Position numbers and translations under genes: made by a program. The notes beneath the pieces were generated by a model. That model worked only from the letters and a program-made list of their open reading frames with translations. It was not told the origin of the DNA and did no database searches. Positions 50,561 through 59,031 of a DNA stretch of 64,000 nucleotides are shown in pieces. Numbering within the stretch: position 1 is the stretch's first letter; every line of letters begins with the position of its first letter. The stretch covers positions 101,648 through 165,647 of the forward strand of contig NZ_JANIBC010000005.1 of NCBI RefSeq assembly GCF_024505085.1. The letters are read 5' to 3'. Origin of the DNA: Parvularcula maris (GTDB lineage Bacteria > Pseudomonadota > Alphaproteobacteria > Caulobacterales > Parvularculaceae).

Positions 50561-52251
50561 CGTGTTTTCTCGTCTTTCGCGTTGCCGCCTTCAGGCTCGT
50601 CCGTGGACGGCTCGGGCGTATCCTGGGACAGCTCTTGCCCGATCTGGGTTAAACTGAGGGCTAAGTCTGCAACCTCCGCGCTAGGCGAGAGGAGAGGGCG
50701 CAAGTCGTCCGCGTGGTAAACGGAAGGTTTCGGCGTGGCGGCGAGCACCTTGGTGCGCGTGTCCTTCGCGGCGGCCTGCTCCTCGCCGCTCAGCCTCGCG
50801 CCGGAGGAGAGGTAGGCGGCGGCGGGCTCGCGCCAGCTCTGGCCATCGGTCTCGAAGGAGCGGGCAGCGGCGTAGAGGCCGTAGGCCTCGGCCTTCCAGG
50901 CCCTGCGCGCGATGACCGCGACGACATTGCTGTGAACGCCGGGGACGAGAAAGGCCATTAGCTCCTCGATCTTTGCGCCCTCGGCCTCCATCACGGCGAG
51001 GTCGAGCTGCTCGCGGCTCGTCAGGCCCTGACGCGGCACCTTGGCAAGATGGTCGAGAATGCCCTGCCGGTCGCCGTAGGCGAGGCTGAGCTTGGCGGCG
51101 AGGAGGGAGGCTTCGGCCCCGCCCGCCGCCGCCACCGCTTCGGGGCTCGCGTTGCGCAGGAGGGTTTCGGACCTCGCCATCAGCCCCGACGCCACCAGCA
51201 CTTCGGCAAGCTTCAGGTCACCCAGCCAGAACTCGTCCTCCTCAGCCATGAGAGGGCGCACTAGCTCGTAGACATCCATCAGGTCGCCGATGGTCGAGGG
51301 GTCGGTGCGCCGGATGAAGAGGTCTTCGGCGTGGGAGACGATGCGCTTGCGCGCCTCCTCCCGCACCTCCTCCGGCGCGTTCGAGCCGTAGACCGAGAAG
51401 AGAAGCCGCATGGCCTGGGCGAGCTGCTGGTCGAAGAAGTAGGCCCTCGCCAAGGCCAGAGTGATGCCGGTGCCGAGGCTCTCGCCGCGCCAGACGGTGA
51501 CGAGCTCGCGCAGCACCGCCACGGCCTCGTCGGTCTTGACGTAGCCGGTGCGCCACATCAGCGCGATCTTGCGCAGCTCGGCTTCGGCGACCAAGCGGTC
51601 TGAGCCGATCTCCGTCACCTCGTCATATAGGGCGACCGCCTTGTCCACGTCGCCGAAGGTCTCGATGACGCGGGCTTGGATCATCGCGGCCTTGGCCACC
51701 TCGTCCTTCTCGGTAGCAATCGCTCGAAGGGCGGTCGCGAGGGTGAGGGCGGCCCTCGTGTCCCCCTCGGCGAGAAGCGCGTCGGCGAGCTGCGTGCTGA
51801 ACCGCTCCCTAGCCCATGGGGGGAGGGAGGCGAAGAGGTTCACGGCGACGGTCCGGGTGCGGCGGGTGGATTCAGGCAGCCCCCGCTCGCCGTTGGCAAC
51901 GAGAAGCCACAGCGCCGCCTCGTCCTGGCCAGCCTTGAGGTCCTCGAGGAGGAAGGCCATCCCTTCGAGATTGCCCTCGAGCACCGCGCCCAGGAGCCTC
52001 TTCAGCCGCTGGCGGTCCTCGTCCATGGCGCCGCCGATCCGGGGGTAGGCTTCCTCCCAGAAACCGGCGCCGGCGAGGCAGGAGAGATCGTCCTCATAGG
52101 CCTGCTTGATCTTGCGCACGAAGTCCGCGCCGTCGCGGTAGCCGCAGGACCAGTCGATGCCGTAGGCGCTGCGCTGCGCCGCCGCCTCCGCAGGCAGAAG
52201 GGCGGCCAGCGCCGCACCCGAGGCCAGGGTCCATCTTCTCAGCCTACGCAT
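50557..52251 (-). CDS. secreted TPR-like protein coupled to motA, MotC-like candidate
   Basis: A 564-residue exported protein: signal peptide LASGAALAALLPAEAAAQ, then a long helical solenoid (about 60-440) of Ala/Leu-rich TPR-like pairs such as GDTRAALTLATALRAI and DVDKAVALYDEVTEI, and an acidic C-terminal tail. Position in front of motA and motB, with a 4-bp overlap, and the presence of a MotE-like gene nearby fit the Rhizobiales MotC, a periplasmic stator partner whose chaperone is MotE. I could not confirm sequence homology, so the name is a candidate only. Its own start lies 22 bp from a TTTAAA site. Confidence 0.5.
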   Translation of the reverse strand: MRRLRRWTLASGAALAALLPAEAAAQRSAYGIDWSCGYRDGADFVRKIKQAYEDDLSCLAGAGFWEEAYPRIGGAMDEDRQRLKRLLGAVLEGNLEGMAFLLEDLKAGQDEAALWLLVANGERGLPESTRRTRTVAVNLFASLPPWARERFSTQLADALLAEGDTRAALTLATALRAIATEKDEVAKAAMIQARVIETFGDVDKAVALYDEVTEIGSDRLVAEAELRKIALMWRTGYVKTDEAVAVLRELVTVWRGESLGTGITLALARAYFFDQQLAQAMRLLFSVYGSNAPEEVREEARKRIVSHAEDLFIRRTDPSTIGDLMDVYELVRPLMAEEDEFWLGDLKLAEVLVASGLMARSETLLRNASPEAVAAAGGAEASLLAAKLSLAYGDRQGILDHLAKVPRQGLTSREQLDLAVMEAEGAKIEELMAFLVPGVHSNVVAVIARRAWKAEAYGLYAAARSFETDGQSWREPAAAYLSSGARLSGEEQAAAKDTRTKVLAATPKPSVYHADDLRPLLSPSAEVADLALSLTQIGQELSQDTPEPSTDEPEGGNAKDEKTR

Positions 52252-52272
52252 AAAGCCACCTTGAAATCCGGG

Positions 52273-52278
52273 TTTAAA
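52273..52278. promoter_or_regulatory. TTTAAA element between the motA operon and flgF
   Basis: TTGAAATCCGGGTTTAAACTGAG (given in parts as TTGAAATCCGGG and GTTTAAAC), 76 bp before flgF and 22 bp from the divergent TPR-like gene. A second GTTTAA lies 20 bp further on. Confidence 0.55.
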
Positions 52279-52353
52279 CTGAGAGCCCGAAGTTTAATCC
52301 TGCGTTTCGCGAAGGCGGGCTGTCCGCCAGGCATCTCGAAGGGGCTTTTGGCC

Positions 52354-53091
52354 GTGGATACCTCCCTCTACGTCAACCTTTCATATCAGAGCTCCCTCAA
52401 CAGACGGCTTGAGCTCGTCGCGAACAACATCGCCAATGTGAACACCACCGGCTTCAAGGCCGAGCGGATCATGTTCGACCAGTACACCTTTCAAAGCGGT
52501 CCAGCCAAGGACGTCTCCTATGTGATCGACCGGGCGTCCTATACGGATCTTTCGACCGGCTCGATCAACCAGACCGGCAACCAGCTCGACGTGGCCGTGG
52601 TCGGCGAGGGCTGGCTTCAGGTCGAGACGCCCGAAGGGGTGAAGTACACCCGCGACGGACGCATGATCATCAACTCCAACCAGGAGCTGACCGCCCTCGA
52701 CGGATCGCCGATCCTCGACCAGGGCGGCGCGCGCATCTTCATCCCGGAGCAGGCGCAGAGCGTCGACATCTCGCAGGCCGGCACGATCTCGGTGAACCTC
52801 GAGGGCGAGCCGCTGCCCATCGAGATCGCCCGTATCGGGATCATCGACTTCAACGATCCGCAGAACCTCGTGCGGGAGGAGGGCGGCCGCTACACCGGCG
52901 CCGCCGAGGGCTTCTTGAAGGAGGACGGCTCGGTGCAGCAGTTCGCCATCGAGGGCTCGAACATCAACCCGGTCAAGGAGATCGTGAAGCTGATGGAGCT
53001 CTCCCGCGCCTACACCCAGGTCGCGGAGAGTTCGAACGACATCCACAAGACCAAGAAGGACTCGATCGCCCGGCTGTCCAAGAACCAGTAG
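52354..53091 (+). CDS. flgF: flagellar basal-body rod protein FlgF
   Basis: A 245-residue rod subunit. It starts VDTSLYVNLSYQSSLNRRLE followed by NNIANVNTTGFKAE, then the DVAVVGEGWLQVETPEGVKY domain and ends QFAIEGSNINPVKEIVKLME, all FlgF features. A GTG at 52354 is chosen because FlgF proteins start with a similar xD(N/T)(A/S)LYV; AAGGGG lies 9 bases upstream. A TTG 6 bases before is possible. It opens flgF-flgG-flgA-flgH-FliL-like. Confidence 0.92.
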   Translation: MDTSLYVNLSYQSSLNRRLELVANNIANVNTTGFKAERIMFDQYTFQSGPAKDVSYVIDRASYTDLSTGSINQTGNQLDVAVVGEGWLQVETPEGVKYTRDGRMIINSNQELTALDGSPILDQGGARIFIPEQAQSVDISQAGTISVNLEGEPLPIEIARIGIIDFNDPQNLVREEGGRYTGAAEGFLKEDGSVQQFAIEGSNINPVKEIVKLMELSRAYTQVAESSNDIHKTKKDSIARLSKNQ

Positions 53092-53143
53092 GCGGAACAA
53101 CTGAACTCACGGCGGGCAGGGCCGTGACCATAAGGAGACACTG

Positions 53144-53929
53144 ATGCGTATTCTCGAGATCGCGGCCACCGGCATGATGGCGCAGCAGACTAATGTCGAG
53201 GTCATCTCCAACAACATCGCCAACATCAACACCACCGCCTTCAAGCGCGGGCGTGCGGAGTTCTCGGACCTCATCTATCAGAGCCAGCAGCGCTCCGGCG
53301 CCTTCTCCTCGGATGCAGGCACCATCGTGCCCGTCGGTGTGCAGATCGGTCTCGGCGTGAAGCCCGCCGCCGTCGCCCGCATCACCGAGCAGGGCAGCCT
53401 GCAGCAGACCGGCAACAAGCTCGACCTCGCGCTCCAGGGCCGCGGCTTCTTCGTGGTGCGGATGCCCGACGGTACCAACAGCTACACGCGCACGGGCACG
53501 TTCCAGCTCTCCCCCGAGGGCGCCATCGTGACCCCCGAAGGCTTCGAGCTCGACCCCGGCATCGCCCTGCCGGAGAACGTCTCGGACATCTCCGTCAACC
53601 GCTCGGGCGAGGTCTTCGCTTATGTTCCAGGTCAGGACGAGCCCCAGCTCGCGGGCCGCTTCAGCCTTGCGACCTTCATCAACGAGGCGGGTCTCGAAGC
53701 CCTCGGCGACAACATGTTCCGCGAGACCCTTGCCTCTGGCCAGCCCTTCCTCGGCCTTCCCGACGAGGAGGGTGTCGGCTCGATCCGTCAGGGCTATGTC
53801 GAGAACTCCAACGTCAACGTGGTGGAGGAGGTGACCGACCTCATCTCCGCCCAACGGGCCTATGAGATGAACGCCAAGGTCATCGAGACCGCCGACCAGA
53901 TGGCGCAGCGCATCTCCAATATGAGGTAG
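53144..53929 (+). CDS. flgG: flagellar distal rod protein
   Basis: The distal rod subunit, 261 residues. Standard markers are AATGMMAQQTNVEVISNNIA, the FlgG-specific FKRGRAEFSDLIYQ segment, LDLALQGRGFFVVRMPDGT and the C-terminal ENSNVNVVEEVTDLISAQRA. It lies 52 bp after flgF and 5 bp before flgA; AAGGAG sits upstream of the ATG. Confidence 0.97.
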   Translation: MRILEIAATGMMAQQTNVEVISNNIANINTTAFKRGRAEFSDLIYQSQQRSGAFSSDAGTIVPVGVQIGLGVKPAAVARITEQGSLQQTGNKLDLALQGRGFFVVRMPDGTNSYTRTGTFQLSPEGAIVTPEGFELDPGIALPENVSDISVNRSGEVFAYVPGQDEPQLAGRFSLATFINEAGLEALGDNMFRETLASGQPFLGLPDEEGVGSIRQGYVENSNVNVVEEVTDLISAQRAYEMNAKVIETADQMAQRISNMR

Positions 53930-53934
53930 GCTGA

Positions 53935-54585
53935 ATGCCCTGGCTTGTTGCATCCATTACGGCTCTTCTCCTCTTCTTCGGTCAGGCCGCGGCAGAGGTG
54001 CCCCTCGTCCAGAAGGTGGAGGAGGCGGTGCGCCGGAGCGCACTTCTCTCCGACGACGCCGAGGTGCGTATCGCCGAGATCACCCCTGTTCGCGGGCGGG
54101 TGGAGACGGTGGAGGTCACCCGCTTCGACCGCCGCACGGGCCGATTCGATGCCAGGATCGCTCTCGGCGCTACCTCCGCCCGCATTTCGGGCCGCGCGGT
54201 CGTCAGCGTACCCGTCGTCGCCGCCGTCAGGACACTGCGCCGAGGGCACACGCTGGGTCTCGATGATCTGGAGCTGCGCTATGTGCCGCTCGGTCAGGTG
54301 CCGGGGGAGGTGTTCATCCTGCCAGAAGACCTCGAAGGCTTCGCCGTCCGCCGCTCGCTGGCGGCCGGACGTCCGATCAGGGCGCAGGATGTCGGCGCGC
54401 CCTTGGTGGTGGCCAAGAACGCCGCCGTCGAGATCATCTACGACCGGAGCGGCGTGACCCTCTCCTCCATGGGCCGTGCTTTGGACGAAGGGGCCATCGG
54501 CGACCTCGTCCGTGTGCAGGCCAAGGGGCAGGACCGCCAGGTCAGCGCCGAAATCGTGGCTCCGGGCCGCGTCATCATCCGATAG
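53935..54585 (+). CDS. flgA: flagellar P-ring assembly chaperone FlgA
   Basis: A periplasmic chaperone for P-ring assembly. The 216-residue precursor has a signal peptide (MPWLVASITALLLFFGQAAA) and a C-terminal SAF domain pattern: VVAAVRTLRRGHTLGLDDLE, FAVRRSLAAGRPIRAQDVGA, GRALDEGAIGDLVRVQ and AEIVAPGRVII. It follows flgG by 5 bp and precedes flgH by 9 bp. Confidence 0.92.
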   Translation: MPWLVASITALLLFFGQAAAEVPLVQKVEEAVRRSALLSDDAEVRIAEITPVRGRVETVEVTRFDRRTGRFDARIALGATSARISGRAVVSVPVVAAVRTLRRGHTLGLDDLELRYVPLGQVPGEVFILPEDLEGFAVRRSLAAGRPIRAQDVGAPLVVAKNAAVEIIYDRSGVTLSSMGRALDEGAIGDLVRVQAKGQDRQVSAEIVAPGRVIIR

Positions 54586-54594
54586 GGAACGATC

Positions 54595-55320
54595 ATGCTC
54601 AGAAGGCTCACCGCTCTCTCCGCCGCCGCGCTCGCTCTCTCGGCCTGCGCCAGCTTCGACAACCCGCTCGACGGGCCGGACCTTTCCGAGGTGGGAGACC
54701 CCGGTGAGCAGCGCGAGGCCCGGATCGTCCGTATGCCCATGCCGACCGACCACTCGCCGGTGCAGTCCCCCAACAGCCTCTGGGAGGCGAACAAGCGCTC
54801 GTTCTTCCGCGACCAGCGGGCGAACAATGTCGGCGACATCCTCACCGTGCTGATCGACATCTCCGACCAGGCGCGCTTGCGCAACACGACGAGCCGCAGC
54901 CGCGAGGCGGAGAACGAGTTCGAGGTGGGCAGCCTCTTCGGCATCGCAGGCGCCCTCGACGATGCGCTGCCCGACCGCTTCGAGCCCTCGGTGGACCTCG
55001 AAAGCTCGTCGGAGAGCCGGGGCGAGGGGGAGATCAACCGCAACGAGCGCATCAATCTGCGCATCGCCGCCGTGGTCACCGAGCGCCTGCCCAACGGCAA
55101 CTTCGTCATCGCGGGCCGCCAGGAAGTTCGCGTCAACGCGGAGCTCCGTGAGCTGCGCATCGCGGGCGTCATCCGCCCCGAGGACATCACCGGCGAGAAC
55201 ACCATCCCCTACTTCAAGGTGGCCGAGGCGCGGATCGCTTACGGCGGCCGCGGCACGATCAGCCGGATGCAGCAGCCGGGCTACGGCCAGCGCGTCTACG
55301 ACGTCGTCGTCCCCTTCTAG
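54595..55320 (+). CDS. flgH: flagellar L-ring lipoprotein
   Basis: The outer-membrane L ring, 241 residues. The signal sequence ends in a lipobox (ALSACASF), so the mature N-terminal Cys is lipidated. Family hallmarks are SLWEANKRSFFRDQRANNVG, GDILTVLIDISDQARLRN, NERINLRIAAVVTERLPNG and the GVIRPEDI block near the end. It lies directly after flgA. Confidence 0.97.
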   Translation: MLRRLTALSAAALALSACASFDNPLDGPDLSEVGDPGEQREARIVRMPMPTDHSPVQSPNSLWEANKRSFFRDQRANNVGDILTVLIDISDQARLRNTTSRSREAENEFEVGSLFGIAGALDDALPDRFEPSVDLESSSESRGEGEINRNERINLRIAAVVTERLPNGNFVIAGRQEVRVNAELRELRIAGVIRPEDITGENTIPYFKVAEARIAYGGRGTISRMQQPGYGQRVYDVVVPF

Positions 55321-55331
55321 GAGAGAGAAGC

Positions 55332-55778
55332 GTGCCCAAGATCGTCATCCTCCTCATCCTGACCGTGGTCTGCGGCGGCGGCGGCTACGCCCTCGCCGAG
55401 ATCTCCCAGATGTCGGACAAGATTCGCCAGCAGGGCACCAATATCGACGAGGAGGCGGTCATCTTCGATGCGGGCCAGTTCACCATCCCGCTCTTCGACG
55501 GCGGCCGGGTGCCCTACTTCCTCCTCACCGAGATCAATATCGAGGTGGAGGCCTACGACCAGGTCAGCTTCCTCTCCAACAACCGCCCCCATGTCCGCGC
55601 CACCGTGCTCGAAACCCTCTTCGAGCTCGAACGCCGCGGCGAGATCAAGCCGGGCAAGCTGAACCCGGAGGAGATCAAGGAGGCCATCAAGGCGGACCTC
55701 GAGACCACCTTTGGCATCGGCGAGATCACCGGCGTGCTGATCGACCGGCTGATCGTGCAGGAGACCGGGCGGCGGTAG
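55332..55778 (+). CDS. FliL-like small membrane protein
   Basis: A 148-residue protein with one N-terminal membrane helix (KIVILLILTVVCGGGGYALA) and a periplasmic part (LLTEINIEVEAYDQVSF, then LETLFELERRGEIKPGKL and a final FGIGEITGVLIDRLIVQETG). This strand-helix arrangement resembles the stomatin-like domain of FliL but lacks its acidic extension. A separate FliL is encoded at 58.4 kb, so this may be a second family member. GTG start after a GAGAGAGA tract. It is the last gene of flgF-flgG-flgA-flgH. Confidence 0.5.
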   Translation: MPKIVILLILTVVCGGGGYALAEISQMSDKIRQQGTNIDEEAVIFDAGQFTIPLFDGGRVPYFLLTEINIEVEAYDQVSFLSNNRPHVRATVLETLFELERRGEIKPGKLNPEEIKEAIKADLETTFGIGEITGVLIDRLIVQETGRR

Positions 55779-55861
55779 CGGGACGGTCTCGGCACAACTG
55801 CATGAGTTTGTTGCTTCCTGGTTAACTTCGACATACGCACTTCTCCTAGCTGGGAGCGAGT

Positions 55862-56260
55862 ATGCGAAGTCTTCTAATTTCAATCGGTATCACTGCCGGA
55901 ATAGTCTCCGCATGTGCCACTGAACCAACACCGGTCGATAATCGTAATTCGATACTGACCCAAGGGAATGTTCAGACCAACCTTGTTGTAGACAGCACAA
56001 CTAAGTCTGAAGTTTTAGAGTCGTTCGGCTCCCCAAATATTGTCACGCGAGATGGTGCGGGCAGAGAGGTTTGGAGTTACCAGAGACAGGCCACGGTTGC
56101 GCAGGCTGAGTCAACAACCGGTGGATGGTCAGTAATCCTTGCAGGTCAAGGTCGCTCTACAGCTGGCTTCAGTCAATCTAACCGAATGATGACCCTCATC
56201 ATAAAGTTTGATGAGAATGACGTCGTCTCGGATTTCCAAAGCCGATCAAGTAACTTCTAG
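55862..56260 (+). CDS. putative lipoprotein, BamE/SmpA-like fold possible, AT-richer than neighbours
   Basis: A 132-residue protein with a signal peptide and lipobox (TAGIVSACATE). The mature part has the pattern K.(E/D)VL..FG.P......G...W.Y (TTKSEVLESFGSPNIV, REVWSYQRQ), like the fold of BamE/OmlA lipoproteins, though no family assignment is secure. Base composition is clearly more AT-rich (for example codons ATA, AAT, AGA) than in surrounding flagellar genes, suggesting recent acquisition. It pairs with the next gene. Confidence 0.65.
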   Translation: MRSLLISIGITAGIVSACATEPTPVDNRNSILTQGNVQTNLVVDSTTKSEVLESFGSPNIVTRDGAGREVWSYQRQATVAQAESTTGGWSVILAGQGRSTAGFSQSNRMMTLIIKFDENDVVSDFQSRSSNF

Positions 56261-56269
56261 GAGAGACCT

Positions 56270-56752
56270 ATGCGTTTTGCCACTCTAGCCGTGTGCTCCA
56301 TTCTCATGACCGCTTGCGCCACTACTCCCGAAGTCTCATTGACTCCCCTTGAGATACAGTCGATGCAGACTAGGTCATTCGAGGCAGAGAAGTCAGAGAC
56401 TTTTGCATCCGTGATGTCTATGTTCCAGAACCTCGGCTACACCATTAGGCAAGCTGATGTATCTACAGGATTTATTACGGCGGAAAGCACTGCTGAGACC
56501 TCCACGAATATGCTTGAGCTGGCATTAATCGGCGCGCGAGCAAACCGATACACATCAAGCACAAGAGCTACTGCTACCATTGAAGAAATGAACGGCGAAA
56601 CTCGAGTTCGTTTGAACTTCGTAAATGCTCGAAAATCTTCGTCCGGTTGGGGACAAAATTCGTCGGATGACAAGCCGGTACTAGATGCAGAGGTGTATAC
56701 CAACGCATTTAATAAGATAGAGAACGAGCTCTTCGTCCGGTCGGCTTCCTAA
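56270..56752 (+). CDS. putative lipoprotein, AT-richer than neighbours
   Basis: A 160-residue precursor with lipobox LMTACATT. The mature protein has FASVMSMFQNLGYTIRQADVSTGFITAEST (in parts VMSMFQNLGYTIRQAD and VSTGFITAES), resembling small periplasmic lipoproteins that begin each strand pair with a Gly-Tyr-.-Ile pattern. I do not recognise a named family. It follows its partner by 9 bp with AGGAGAG upstream, so they are probably co-transcribed. It is convergent with motE. Confidence 0.6.
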   Translation: MRFATLAVCSILMTACATTPEVSLTPLEIQSMQTRSFEAEKSETFASVMSMFQNLGYTIRQADVSTGFITAESTAETSTNMLELALIGARANRYTSSTRATATIEEMNGETRVRLNFVNARKSSSGWGQNSSDDKPVLDAEVYTNAFNKIENELFVRSAS

Positions 56753-56755
56753 CCC

Positions 56756-57451
56756 TCAGAACATCTGCTCGTCGGGCCGCCCTCGTTCGGCCATGATCTC
56801 CATGAGCTCGGTGGCCTTGGCTGTCTGCATCTTGGATAGGATGTCGGCGGCGTTGCGCTCGCCCACCTGGTCGAGGACCTGGACCACGAAGCGCGGCTCG
56901 TTCTGCTGCAGGAGGCGGGCTGCGTTCTTGGGCGTCATGTTGGCGACCATGTCGACCACCTGCTGCAGGTTCTCGTCCTCCTCGACCTTGAGTTCGTCGA
57001 TGAGGGCGGTGACCTCCGCGCGCAGGTCCTCGAGGCGCTCGATCTCCTCCAGCGCCCGGCGGTTGGCGAGCGCCACCTCCGCTTTTTGATCCTCGAGACG
57101 CGCCCACTCTGCATCGAGCTTCTCACGCTCCGCACCGATGGTGGCGAGCACCTCGGTGACGGCGGCCATCGAAGAGATGCGGGCTGCGGGGAGGGGCAGG
57201 CTGTCCTGCTCCAGCATCTCCTGCACCTTGGCCTGGGACTGGGCGAGGCCGCGCTTGACCGCGGGGGTCACCTCTTCGGGGATGACATAGCCGTCCTCCA
57301 GCGCATCCTCCGCCCAGGGACGGTCGTGCTCGCCGAACTCGCGGCTGTTCTCGTCGGGGCGCTGGGTCTCGACCGAAGGGCCGGAGAGAAGAACGGCGGG
57401 CACCGCCACGGTGGCGGTGGAGACCCCGGCGAGAAGAACCACCCTGATCAT
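56756..57451 (-). CDS. motE: MotE-like protein (MgtE intracellular-domain type)
   Basis: A 231-residue protein with an N-terminal hydrophobic helix (IRVVLLAGVSTATVAVPAVL), a long coiled coil (about 100-165; EREKLDAEWARLEDQKAEVA) and a C-terminal domain like the N domain of MgtE (VANMTPKNAARLLQQNEPRFV, RNAADILSKMQTAKATELME). MotE in Sinorhizobium stabilises periplasmic MotC. Its start overlaps fliM by 4 bp, putting it in fliL-fliM-motE. The MotC-like protein upstream of motA would be its natural partner. Confidence 0.72.
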   Translation of the reverse strand: MIRVVLLAGVSTATVAVPAVLLSGPSVETQRPDENSREFGEHDRPWAEDALEDGYVIPEEVTPAVKRGLAQSQAKVQEMLEQDSLPLPAARISSMAAVTEVLATIGAEREKLDAEWARLEDQKAEVALANRRALEEIERLEDLRAEVTALIDELKVEEDENLQQVVDMVANMTPKNAARLLQQNEPRFVVQVLDQVGERNAADILSKMQTAKATELMEIMAERGRPDEQMF

Positions 57452-58416
57452 AGATCACCGAACCCGAACCCGCCGCCGGAGCTTTCCTCCTCCTGGCGGC
57501 CAGCGATGAGGATCTCCTCCACCTGAGCGGCGATCTTGCCGCCCTTGCGGCCCATCGGCCCACGGAAGAACTCCATTTCCTCCATCATAAAACGCACCTC
57601 GCTCTCGCCCGAACTCTCGAAGGAGATGGTCTGGCCCGGCTTCCACGCCATGACCTCGGCGAGGGTGGTGAGCTGGCTGTGCAGCACCGCGTCGAAGGAG
57701 AGTTCGGTCTTGTTGAGCGCGTCCTCGAAATGGCGGTGCCAGGAGCGGTCGCCGCCGAACTGGTCGCCCACGAACATCTGGCTGAGATGCTCGCGCACGG
57801 GCTCCAGCGAGGCGTAGGGGAAGAGGACCTGCAGCTCGCCCTTGGAGCGGGCGATGTCGAGCTGGAAGCGCGAACGGACGCAGGCCGAAGTGGTGCGGGT
57901 AATGGCCGCGAATTGCGGGTTCATCTCCAGGCGCTCGACCCTGAACTCGACCTCGGCGATCTGCTCGAAGGCCTCGGCGAGGCGGTCGGCGATGAGGCGG
58001 AAGATGCGGGTGGTGAGCTGCAGCTCGATCGAGGTGGGGCGGCGCTGTGCCGCACGCTGGCGGTAGTCCGCACCCGGCTGACCGCCGAGCAGGATCTCCA
58101 CCATGGTGAAGACCAGGCTCCCGTCGAGCATCAGAAGAAAGCTCTGGTCCCAAGCCACCGCGCGCACGATGGCGATGACCGGCGCTTCGGGCGGCTCTCC
58201 CATGAAGTCGGCGAAGCGTGCGTAGGAGATGTCCTCGAGCTGCACCGCGACTTCTTGCGAGGTCAGGTGCAGGAAGCTCTCCGTCAGCATCTGGACCGTC
58301 CGGTCGAAGACGACGTCGAGCATCGGAAGACGCTCATGGGTGACGCCCGAATTGGCCAGGCGTTCCATCACCTGCCGGGGGTCGACCGCTGCTGCTGTTC
58401 TCATACGCCTACTCAC
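57448..58416 (-). CDS. fliM: flagellar motor switch protein FliM
   Basis: FliM is the middle part of the C-ring. The 322-residue protein has the central CheC-like domain (MLDGSLVFTMVEILLGGQPG, RLIADRLAEAFEQIAEVEF) and the C-terminal SpoA domain (LTTLAEVMAWKPGQTISFES). The N-terminal CheY-P-binding motif (LSQxEIDALL) is not visible: the sequence runs MSRRMRTAAAVDPRQVMERL. GTG at 58416 follows AGGA with a 7-base spacer. It follows fliL and overlaps motE. Confidence 0.93.
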   Translation of the reverse strand: MSRRMRTAAAVDPRQVMERLANSGVTHERLPMLDVVFDRTVQMLTESFLHLTSQEVAVQLEDISYARFADFMGEPPEAPVIAIVRAVAWDQSFLLMLDGSLVFTMVEILLGGQPGADYRQRAAQRRPTSIELQLTTRIFRLIADRLAEAFEQIAEVEFRVERLEMNPQFAAITRTTSACVRSRFQLDIARSKGELQVLFPYASLEPVREHLSQMFVGDQFGGDRSWHRHFEDALNKTELSFDAVLHSQLTTLAEVMAWKPGQTISFESSGESEVRFMMEEMEFFRGPMGRKGGKIAAQVEEILIAGRQEEESSGGGFGFGDL

Positions 58417-58444
58417 CGGTTCGTCCTGGAAAGAAAGGTTTCGT

Positions 58445-58960
58445 TTACTCGACTAGGAGCTCACCTATTAAGATGTCGTCAACGGCATCGCGCCCGAGGA
58501 TGCGCCTGGCCCGAAAGAGGCAGGCATTCCGCAGATTGTAGAGGCCCATCGCGCCCTGAAGCTCGCGGCTCGATAGCTCTCTTATATAGGTCTGCAGCGC
58601 GAACTCGACCTCGGGCAGGCGGCGGCGCACCTCTTCGGCGCTGTCGATCGGTGCGCGGAGTGTGAACTTCGCCAGCACGTATTTGGCGTCCTCCCGGCGG
58701 TCGAGCTGGTAGATGGTCTTCTCGATCTCGATCCACTCGTGGGTGGGGCGGAGCGCGGGGTCGGGCTCAGTCCTCAATTTGCCCGCCAGCTCCACCAGCC
58801 CCTCCTGGCCCAAGGAGATGTAGCCGCCGGTCGCGAACGAGCCCACCGCGGTGAAGAAGGCGAGGAAGCCGAAGGCTGCAGGGCCGAGCTTGGCCATCTG
58901 CGCCTTAACTTTTTCCATCGCCGTGGGCGGCTTGTTCAGAGTCTGTTCAGAATTATCCAT
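58445..58960 (-). CDS. fliL: flagellar basal body-associated protein FliL
   Basis: FliL stabilises stators next to the basal body. The 171-residue protein has a cytoplasmic N-terminus, one membrane helix (GPAAFGFLAFFTAVGSFATG) and a periplasmic domain ending DDILIGELLVE, with RLPEVEFALQTYIRELSSRE typical of FliL. It opens fliL-fliM-motE; the divergent fliF unit starts 113 bp away with a TTTAAA element between. Confidence 0.85.
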   Translation of the reverse strand: MDNSEQTLNKPPTAMEKVKAQMAKLGPAAFGFLAFFTAVGSFATGGYISLGQEGLVELAGKLRTEPDPALRPTHEWIEIEKTIYQLDRREDAKYVLAKFTLRAPIDSAEEVRRRLPEVEFALQTYIRELSSRELQGAMGLYNLRNACLFRARRILGRDAVDDILIGELLVE

Positions 58961-59031
58961 AAAACCTTACCGGCAAGAGAGTCGGTCGTTCGGCCACGTC
59001 TCAGTGGGTACAGGGCCCTCTTTGACGCCAG

